Assembly: GCF_900660745.1 (NCBI RefSeq)
Contig: NZ_LR215048.1
Span: 1,488,001 to 1,552,000, forward strand
DNA from: Haploplasma axanthum
GTDB lineage: Bacteria; Bacillota_I; Bacilli_A; Acholeplasmatales; Acholeplasmataceae
DNA length: 64,000 nt
Direction of reading: 5' to 3'
The stretch's first letter is position 1. Each line of letters begins with the position of its first letter. Under the pieces are notes generated by a model. The model was not told the origin of the DNA and searched no databases. It saw only the letters and a program-made list of their open reading frames with translations. Positions 53,601 through 61,128 of this stretch are shown here, in pieces. Both the position numbers and the translations under genes were made by a program.

Positions 53601-56600
53601 CATCACCTTGTTTTCTTGTTAAATTAACTGTATATACTTTTCCTTTTGTTCCATCAGAAGCAGTTATTTGAATCTTTATTTGTTTAGTTTCACCTGGTTC
53701 AATTTTATAGTTTCCATCTCCAATAACAGTTGATAAACTATTTTGAAGAGTTTTTATAACTGCATGAGTATCAGTAAATCCTAGTGAAAGATTATATATC
53801 ATAGTATCTGTATCATAATTCAACATATATTCATCATCAGTGATTAAACCTCTAACTGATAAATCATATAATTCTGCATCACTATTTGTTGGCGTACCAT
53901 TATTGTTGCCTTTTTTACGAGTTACTTTAATGGTATATTCTACTTTTTGGCTTCCGTCTTCACTAGTTGCTATAACTTTAAAAGTATTAAGTCCGTCAAT
54001 AAGAGTTTGACGCCCTGTACCTATTAATTTACCAAATTCATCAGATATTTTAGCTACTATATCAATTGCTTGAACCGTTGATTCTACTTCACCTAGATCA
54101 TACTCAAGAATATTTTTATTATATGAGATGTTAAAATCAACAACACTTAATTCTTCAATTTCTATATCCTTATTAGCAACCTTAATATTAACAGTATAAA
54201 CCTCTGTAGTAATTCCATCTTCTGCCTTAACTGTAATTGTATATTTGTTATTTCCTGGCTCCAAATTTAAGATACGATTAAAATTATGGCTATATGTTAG
54301 TGAAGCATTTTTATCATTAAGTTCACTTTGAATACTAATATTTTGTGAATCTCTTGTTAAGAATAACTGATAAGTAAATGTTTTTGGATCAAATACTAGC
54401 TGTGTAGGATTATTACCTTGTAAACCTAAAACAATATCAGTATTATCAACTATAACTATTATTTCTTTTAATGTTGCATCTGTTGAAGGCTGATTTCTAG
54501 TTATTTCGATAGTATAAGTGACTGTTTTACTGGTATCTTCACTAATTGCTTCAACTATAAACGTGTTTAAACCATATTTTAATGTTTTAGTTCCAATACC
54601 GCTTAGTGTACCATATGAATTATTCGAAATAGTAGCAGTTATATCAATATTTTGTACTCTAGAACTTACATTCCCCAAATTGTATGTAGCTGTCGGCTGT
54701 GACGGATCATGTGTAAATGTGAATCCATCTACTTCCAACGTTTCAATTTTGATATCTGAATTTTCAACAACTACTGTAATATAGTAGTTCTTAATGAAAG
54801 CTTGTCCCGCTTCTGGAGTTACTGTCACTACAAATTGGTTTGTTTTTGGATTCAATATTTCATTGATGTAACTACCTGAAAGTGATGCTTTTGAATCACT
54901 AGCCGTTGGTGTAATCTTAATAAATTGAGCATGTCTCGTCAAATGTAGTTTATATATATTAGTAGCTGGATCAAAAACAAGCTGTTTACCTTGTTCTCCT
55001 AAAATTGTTTCTCCATTAACAACCACTTCTAATTTATCTAGATTGGCATCTGTTGATGGCTCACTTCTAGTTACAGTTATGATATATTCGGTTCCTCTAA
55101 CTTTGCTTTCTGAAGTCGCATAAATCTTAATAGTTGTAACTTTTTGATTCAACGTGTATGTCTGAATTCCTGTAATTGTAGCTGGACTGTTTGGTTTCTT
55201 TTCAGCATTAACAATAATATTGGTAATGCTATAATCTACCGTAATTGAATATTTATCAGTTTCAGGGTTAAAGACATTTTGTCCTATCATATATTCTACG
55301 CCAAACAAATCGGTAATTGAAATATTCGTGATTGAATTGTCAGTATCTAATGAGGTGCCTTTCATAATTGTTATTGTATATTGTTGCTCAGCACCATCTT
55401 CTGCTTTAACTATAAATTTAAATTCTACTTTTATTTTTCCATCATTTTCAATAATTGGTTTTAATGATGATTGACCCGGTTGAGTCACATCACCACTCAA
55501 AGATTGTCTTGAATCTAATAATTCAGCAAACAAATAAACACCTGCTGAAACATCTTGGGTTGACAATGTAATAATATAATCAAATTTACCTTTTCTATAT
55601 GGTTCAACATCAAATACTAGACTATTTCCATCTTTATCTGTAACATATAAATTATCTAAATTGGTATCTTTAAATGGTTGACTACGAGTCACTTTCACTT
55701 CATATACGATATCATCTGCAGTATTACTAATCAATTGATTATAGTCAGATCTGACAGTAATTCTAATGATATTTTCTCCATAAGCAAGTGCTGTAGCACC
55801 TTCTCCGATAACGTGAACATATGAATTACTTGGTTTTGATACGACAACATTAACACTCAATTGATTCCATACAAAAGGCGTTAAAATCTCAAATGAAGGT
55901 TCTGCAACATCAAAGTTCGGCACGTCAATACCGCCTATTTTAATACCATTTATTTGTGAAATATCATTTGCAACATATACTTTAAGGGTATATGTTTGTG
56001 TGATAGCGCCACTTTCTGATGTTACAACATATGTAAATTCATTCAAACCTACTTGTAACGTCTTAGACTCAGTTAATGTACTGATATGATTTGATAATTT
56101 ACCATTGCTATCTGCTACAACTGTAATACTAATATTCTTACTTCCACTAAAACGATCAATTCTCACAATTGTATTTAATTCACTTGGATTAAACGCAATA
56201 CCAGCTTCCGTTAGGATATCTTTCCCATCAACCATAGCAACCATTGATTTTAGTTTTGCTTCATTAGATGCACTTAGTGGTACATAAGTAAATGTATACA
56301 CTTTTTTATTTACTGTACTTGGATAATCATATTCTGAAATAACGTACATCGTGATTTCTTTTTTTGTTTCACCATTTTTAAGTTTCTCTATTGTATGAGT
56401 AAATTCACCATTAGCATTAACTGATACTTCACTATTGTTAACAAATAATTTTGCGTGTGCTTCTTTGATAACCTTGAATGTTAGCGTTGTCTTATTGAAT
56501 GCAAAGTCGCCTAAATCGTATGCAGTTTGTGTATCATGATTATTAAAATCATAAGTAACATCATTATCATTAATTGCAATATCAATGCTATCATCATCAC

Positions 56601-59600
56601 TTTTCGTTATAACTTTTAGTATATGCGTTTTATTGAATCCTGCTTCTGATCGGATGATAACATTTAATGCATTATCACTACCCGGCGTTAATGCGTAAAT
56701 GAACGTGTAAACATCATGTAATCCTTCAACTGATTTAGCTAACCCATCATGTGTGCTAAACAATGTCTTCTTTTGAGACGTTAACAGGTAGATTTTAATA
56801 GATACCTCATTACTATCTCTATCTACTCTAACATTATAGTTTGACCCTGCAGTATATGGGTCAGCTGGAACTTCCATACTATTTAGAATAACCTTGATAT
56901 CATCAATATCACGATTTACTTGGGCATCGTTTTTCTCAATGGTAATTTCATAACTTTGTGAAATAGTTTTTCCATCTTCAGCGGTTCCAATGATGGTAAT
57001 GGTATTAGTTTTACCAGTGAGTTCTACTATATTACCTGCTACATTACCTGATCCGGAAGTTACTTTAATTTCATATGTTGCATTATTTATTGCATCGCTC
57101 ATTGTAACTATGAATGTGACAAAGCGATCACTATGTGCAACGGTACCTAAATTAAACGTGCGGTACGCTGAAATATCCAACATTTGATCAATTGAAGCAC
57201 CATTTTCTACTCTAATACTATCAATATCAGCATTACTATTCTTTTGATTTACTTTAATTTGATAAGGTCTTACTGTACCATTTTCAGCTGTCACATTAAT
57301 AATCAGTGTAACATAAGAACCTGCACTTAAGTTTAAATCACTTGGTAATGATATTATAGCTGACTCTTTAGTAGCAGTGGCATTGAAATTTTTCAAAACT
57401 ACATCTCTATTAACTGTTATTTCAAAATTTGTTTGTGTTGCTAATAGTGATGTTGTTAAATTAAGGCTTGCTAAAACATTATTACCTGCAGTATCCATTA
57501 ATTCCAATGAACTCAGTGTATTGACACTATCTTTAGCTTGTCTGTTTAGTTTTACTTGATACTCTTTTTTCGTCTTTCCGTCTTGGGCAGTCACTGTTAC
57601 TTTCAGTGTAATATTACCTGTTAGCGTACCTAGATTCCAGACTTCATTAATCACTGCATAACTAAAACTTACTTTAGCGTTAACATCTGCTAACTGATAC
57701 TCAATTTTGAAACTTTCTGATTTAGTAAATGCTTTAATCCCTAAATCAATTGGAAAAACAGTATATTTAATATCATCAATAGTTAAACTGTCTAAATTCG
57801 CATTTGAACTGGCAATTTGAATACTTACTTTGTATTTTACAGATGATTTTGTCGGATCTTCTGGTTTAACTTCAATATCAAAAAGAGTTGGTGTAGGTCC
57901 TTCTGAAACGGTACCTGCTTTGACAAAAATAGTGGAACTACCATTATCACTACCAACGAAAATTTGTCCTTGCACGTTTTGTGGCAATGCCGCCTCAATA
58001 CGTAGGAATGTGTAACTTGTATCTTTTAATATACTATAAACTCCTTGATTTAGTGTTAGTTCTTCTCTAATTTCAGCACCAGTACTATTTTTAAATATTG
58101 CGTAAACATCACCAATACTTGTATCATTACGATAAGAACCTCTTTCAATATTAAATGTATAAGTGGTTGCTGATTTATCTCCTGCTTCTGAACTTGCAAC
58201 CACAGTAAAAGTGGTAGTTGTTCCAGGGTTACCTAAATTGATGGTAATTGAACCTGTGCCATATTTACCGTTTATTTCTGTTCCACCATTTTTAATGATA
58301 TAGGTTGCAAATTGTGAAGATAATGTAACAGTCACGTTTACTTTATCAATTGGTGCATTTACTTTTAATGTATAAGATGCTGTATTTTGAACGAAACTAT
58401 ATGGAACACCTGCTGCATTTTTAAGGATACTTCCTTGGCTATCTTCTAATGATATACCCGTAATCTTATCATCTTGATCGGCAACAACTACTTGAAATTG
58501 ATAAAAAAGACTTTCTTCTGCTTGTGAAGTGGTTGTTACACGTATATTGTAAACTTTTCCGCGCTCAAAACTAATAGATTGTCCTTCTTGCCAACTAGCA
58601 CCACCATTATCTGAATATTCATATTTTATAGGTTTTGCATAATCATTATCCATCAACTTCGATTCAATAAATAGTGTTTCTACGCCAGTTGGTGTAACAA
58701 TCATTTTTCCATACGTATTTGGTGGAATTTGGTTGGTTAAAAAGTTCTTGACAATAACACCATTAACAGTTAATGTGTTTAAAAGATTTACTGTCTCAGC
58801 TGCTTCACGTTCAATTTTTACAGTATAATCTTGTTCCACTTTATTTTCCGCAATGACTTTAAATACTGTTGAAATCTCTTGTGCTGTCTTTTGTGTATAT
58901 GTGATTGTTCCAGTAATAGAGCGTCCTTTTTTGCTTGCTGTAGAAGCAAAATCCATATTACCACTGACATATTCAATAGTCGCATTTGCATGTGTAGTAC
59001 TTAATACAACAGTAATCGTTTTATATTGATATAAAATTTTAGTCAGTGAGTTCTTCACTTTCGTTACATCATCTAATGTAAACTCACTATTAGATATCAG
59101 TGTAGTTGCTCCAGAACTTACTGTTATTGAAAATGTAATGTCTTCAGATAACTTAAAAACTGTGAATTCATGTTCTTGTGAAGTCCCATCTTGAGCTGTA
59201 ACTAAAATGATATATTTATGCTCACCTGCAGGCAAATCTTTAGCATTGAATTTATTACCAGATACCAAACTGCCATCTTTTTTAAGATAGATTAATCCCT
59301 TTTCTTTTGCTAAAGTACCATTAGGATTTAAACCAAATTCAATACTTGTTGAATTGTTATTTTTGATAACATATTTCAATTTTCCATCAGCATCTAATTC
59401 AACACTTCCAGTATCACCTGTAACAGCAATATCTGATGGATTCAAATCGTTATAATCAGATTTTTCTATTTCAATAAAGAAATGATTTACAACTGTACTA
59501 CCATCTTCAGCAGTCATTGTAAATTCTACTTTATATGTATTGCCTTTTTCATAACCTGTAATGTTGGCTGAAGCTTTAAAAACATTACCTAACTTGGTCA

Positions 59601-61104
59601 GATTACCAGTAGTTACAGTTGATGTGGCATTTCCACTTGAATCTAAAAGAATTGACTTGTATGTACCACTCTTAATGGTAGATTCTACAAAAGTAATACT
59701 ATAATTAACTGTTGTCGTATCTTTAGATAGTTTCGCTGTTCCTTGATTACTAATCGTGTCACTTGCTGCCGTACCATTTTTCTTTTCAACAACAATACTC
59801 TCTACGGTTGCTGTGGAATCACTAATCTTTTGATCAATGGTAATCTGATACGTTTCTGTATCTGTGCCTTCTGTATTGATAATAGTGATTGTATGCAATC
59901 CCTTGGCTAAGTTGGATACACTAAAATTCCCATTATTAATAGCCAATGATTTTGTATTACCACTTGGATCTTCAATGGTTGCAGTTAATGTCCCATAAGT
60001 TTCTTTTTTAATAATTTGGGCAGAAACTCCAGTTGCTTTTTGTGCATCTGGTATCACAATGGTTACTTCTCTTAAATTTGATTTATCAACTGTAACACCT
60101 GTATTATGTGTAAAAGTGATGTCACTAAATTCTAAATCTGGCTTTTCAATCTCCGTAATCGTGACTGTATGCGTTAATGCGGTTCCAGCATCATCTACTT
60201 TAATTTCGATGACATCACCAACTTGAGCTTTCGTTCGAGTTGGATCATCTTTAATAGTTATTGTTGATGTTGCAGATGCTTTAGTTTTAGTAAATGTTAT
60301 GTAATCAGCAATATTCTTTAAACTATCTGCATATGTTATCTTAGCTGCAGATATTATTGTTGCTCCTGTAGCAGAGCCAGTAAACTTAGGCATGTTGCTA
60401 ACAGTGATATCTTTTAGGGTAGCATCAGGATTAGATTGTCCTACTGAAAAATCTTTTGATTCAACTAATCCGGTATAAACTGTACCATTTCCATATCCAA
60501 TAGCATGATCTGCATTAAGTGATTTATTGTAGTGAACTTTGAATTTAAAAGATTGTCCGGATTCAATCGCATTAAGATTTGTTGTGTTAATTCTAAAATC
60601 AAATTCTGCAACAATCAAAGATTCACCCTTCTTTATTTCATAATCAATCCCCATGCCAGATGGAACTCTAGTTGTTCCTTTAACCTTAGGTTCATAAACC
60701 AATGAAAACTGTGTTCCATCATTAACATTTGGTCTAATATCTGTGGGAAGAACATTAAAAAGTGTTATATCTAGATTTTCTTCCTCTTCTTCATCATAAA
60801 CTTGTGTTTCTCCTGATCTTATTTCTGGGGCAAGTACAAATTTGCTATCAGTCCATCCTGAAAAAGTCATTTGACCGACTCTTTGATTTTGACCTATCGC
60901 TTTGACATGTACTTCAAACGTTAACGCTTTATTATTCTGACTTGCAATGTTCTTAGCCTCTTCTGCATCAAGACTAGTTTTTTGCGTACTTTTTTCAACA
61001 AGAAATATTTCTAATCCTGTTTCAATCGCCTTTACCTTCGGAATAAATACTAATGTGCAAATCAGTATAATTAGTATAAAGCCCATTATAATTTTTTTTC
61101 TCAT
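50608..61104 (-). CDS. Giant surface protein with about 32 cadherin-like beta-sandwich repeats and C-terminal membrane anchor
   Basis: 3498 residues. A signal peptide (1-~27, ending VKA) is followed by a unique N-terminal beta domain (~28-220). About 32 units of 85-110 residues then each open with a motif like S-T-D-A-x-L-x-x-L-x-V-x-G and close with a Y-T-I-x-V-x-R strand, the pattern of the cadherin-like beta-sandwich (PF12733) repeats. A membrane helix (~3461-3483) and a short basic tail KKNRSKEKDQDELIF follow; there is no LPxTG sorting signal. The repeats are well diverged from each other. GAGGGAGA lies before the ATG. It should reach far from the cell as an adhesin or stalk, with its tail facing the cytoplasmic partners encoded downstream. 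Parts of the gene look less A/T-rich than the rest of the window. Confidence 0.88.
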   Translation of the reverse strand: MRKKIIMGFILIILICTLVFIPKVKAIETGLEIFLVEKSTQKTSLDAEEAKNIASQNNKALTFEVHVKAIGQNQRVGQMTFSGWTDSKFVLAPEIRSGETQVYDEEEEENLDITLFNVLPTDIRPNVNDGTQFSLVYEPKVKGTTRVPSGMGIDYEIKKGESLIVAEFDFRINTTNLNAIESGQSFKFKVHYNKSLNADHAIGYGNGTVYTGLVESKDFSVGQSNPDATLKDITVSNMPKFTGSATGATIISAAKITYADSLKNIADYITFTKTKASATSTITIKDDPTRTKAQVGDVIEIKVDDAGTALTHTVTITEIEKPDLEFSDITFTHNTGVTVDKSNLREVTIVIPDAQKATGVSAQIIKKETYGTLTATIEDPSGNTKSLAINNGNFSVSNLAKGLHTITIINTEGTDTETYQITIDQKISDSTATVESIVVEKKNGTAASDTISNQGTAKLSKDTTTVNYSITFVESTIKSGTYKSILLDSSGNATSTVTTGNLTKLGNVFKASANITGYEKGNTYKVEFTMTAEDGSTVVNHFFIEIEKSDYNDLNPSDIAVTGDTGSVELDADGKLKYVIKNNNSTSIEFGLNPNGTLAKEKGLIYLKKDGSLVSGNKFNAKDLPAGEHKYIILVTAQDGTSQEHEFTVFKLSEDITFSITVSSGATTLISNSEFTLDDVTKVKNSLTKILYQYKTITVVLSTTHANATIEYVSGNMDFASTASKKGRSITGTITYTQKTAQEISTVFKVIAENKVEQDYTVKIEREAAETVNLLNTLTVNGVIVKNFLTNQIPPNTYGKMIVTPTGVETLFIESKLMDNDYAKPIKYEYSDNGGASWQEGQSISFERGKVYNIRVTTTSQAEESLFYQFQVVVADQDDKITGISLEDSQGSILKNAAGVPYSFVQNTASYTLKVNAPIDKVNVTVTLSSQFATYIIKNGGTEINGKYGTGSITINLGNPGTTTTFTVVASSEAGDKSATTYTFNIERGSYRNDTSIGDVYAIFKNSTGAEIREELTLNQGVYSILKDTSYTFLRIEAALPQNVQGQIFVGSDNGSSTIFVKAGTVSEGPTPTLFDIEVKPEDPTKSSVKYKVSIQIASSNANLDSLTIDDIKYTVFPIDLGIKAFTKSESFKIEYQLADVNAKVSFSYAVINEVWNLGTLTGNITLKVTVTAQDGKTKKEYQVKLNRQAKDSVNTLSSLELMDTAGNNVLASLNLTTSLLATQTNFEITVNRDVVLKNFNATATKESAIISLPSDLNLSAGSYVTLIINVTAENGTVRPYQIKVNQKNSNADIDSIRVENGASIDQMLDISAYRTFNLGTVAHSDRFVTFIVTMSDAINNATYEIKVTSGSGNVAGNIVELTGKTNTITIIGTAEDGKTISQSYEITIEKNDAQVNRDIDDIKVILNSMEVPADPYTAGSNYNVRVDRDSNEVSIKIYLLTSQKKTLFSTHDGLAKSVEGLHDVYTFIYALTPGSDNALNVIIRSEAGFNKTHILKVITKSDDDSIDIAINDNDVTYDFNNHDTQTAYDLGDFAFNKTTLTFKVIKEAHAKLFVNNSEVSVNANGEFTHTIEKLKNGETKKEITMYVISEYDYPSTVNKKVYTFTYVPLSASNEAKLKSMVAMVDGKDILTEAGIAFNPSELNTIVRIDRFSGSKNISITVVADSNGKLSNHISTLTESKTLQVGLNEFTYVVTSESGAITQTYTLKVYVANDISQINGIKIGGIDVPNFDVAEPSFEILTPFVWNQLSVNVVVSKPSNSYVHVIGEGATALAYGENIIRITVRSDYNQLISNTADDIVYEVKVTRSQPFKDTNLDNLYVTDKDGNSLVFDVEPYRKGKFDYIITLSTQDVSAGVYLFAELLDSRQSLSGDVTQPGQSSLKPIIENDGKIKVEFKFIVKAEDGAEQQYTITIMKGTSLDTDNSITNISITDLFGVEYMIGQNVFNPETDKYSITVDYSITNIIVNAEKKPNSPATITGIQTYTLNQKVTTIKIYATSESKVRGTEYIITVTRSEPSTDANLDKLEVVVNGETILGEQGKQLVFDPATNIYKLHLTRHAQFIKITPTASDSKASLSGSYINEILNPKTNQFVVTVTPEAGQAFIKNYYITVVVENSDIKIETLEVDGFTFTHDPSQPTATYNLGNVSSRVQNIDITATISNNSYGTLSGIGTKTLKYGLNTFIVEAISEDTSKTVTYTIEITRNQPSTDATLKEIIVIVDNTDIVLGLQGNNPTQLVFDPKTFTYQLFLTRDSQNISIQSELNDKNASLTYSHNFNRILNLEPGNNKYTITVKAEDGITTEVYTVNIKVANKDIEIEELSVVDFNISYNKNILEYDLGEVESTVQAIDIVAKISDEFGKLIGTGRQTLIDGLNTFKVIATSEDGSQKVEYTIKVTRKKGNNNGTPTNSDAELYDLSVRGLITDDEYMLNYDTDTMIYNLSLGFTDTHAVIKTLQNSLSTVIGDGNYKIEPGETKQIKIQITASDGTKGKVYTVNLTRKQGDDNTDLDRLYIVEKGIERELDVSLDYQKVVIDSDTNEIEIKAISSSNKSTINGLGVKVTKLSEQIFIVSIKSETNKEKQYVISILKADNNADLNSLDIFDGNGNNIQYDPIFNPNINIYNIDLSDSPAITEIEINAMAFSKASNVSGNGVFSLQSGVGETTERFYIDVTAEDRITTKRYTIIVKRNVKAEDDITIDEFKLHVDSSVYLSNDLKDGALQFKASQKSYDIDIPFSSKKAVIAFSNSNGARLNGKNEYVLNDKETIITFSITSQSGKVSSDEYTIRIVKEDPSTDNLLEQLSVNGTRIPGFDPNVFEYEVVVDSDKIDKVFISGQTSDSKSTVLGFGKKTLSKGLENVFEIIVTPESGSGDAQTYKLIVKSQSFNANLVTLGVLDYDMTPIFDVDHTAYVVTIPYSSKIDVEIFAQAEDGKATINGAGIKRNLNIGSNIFVVYATAQSGKQGTRYQIDIVVEEPSDDNTLKRLVVKDKSGNILPFVSIFEPKVEDYFIMVSEDLNIMSVVIEADANHKSATVYGAGNQKLEAEVNGKYHTVLKVVVEAENGDERTYNISIYRGVTFEDIIDITDINLIGSDNETYFTSEDFDLDVLEYEIIVPYQVMNMNLEIDSVGRVYGAGRKQFVSDQITYTFKVVSQSTKKQTAEYTIFVKREKALEENTLTDLTVDGITIPNFSPEITTYEIVRAKGATNSKVILNGTTKNNAQIQGIGEKTLVTGNNTFVISVTSESGSINSYTVNIKYVDSNAFLDNIIVKGSSETKYNEETAKDFTNFTFNPETFEYDVVVDTNTKYIRLTGAAQDQEGARITGFGTYAISNTEEKIRVYVTSADGIVTQTYTVRISKYSIPSNNAQLEELAISNQTIGFDKSTYTYKINIDNKVNDLRISAKAFNPNARIIIEGYEQGEPRDSITLSVDDLEEGRNTILIKVIAEDGVTQSYYRLIVNKDHEPDMLLTILLILSLLLWIITVLVLIIKKNRSKEKDQDELIF

Positions 61105-61128
61105 TTTTGTCTCCCTCGCATAGTAACT

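Noticed and set aside
51070-58015. Plus-strand open frames opposite the giant surface protein and in other long genes
   Set aside because: They are short, have no ribosome sites and their lengths are as expected from the antisense of a long, codon-biased gene.
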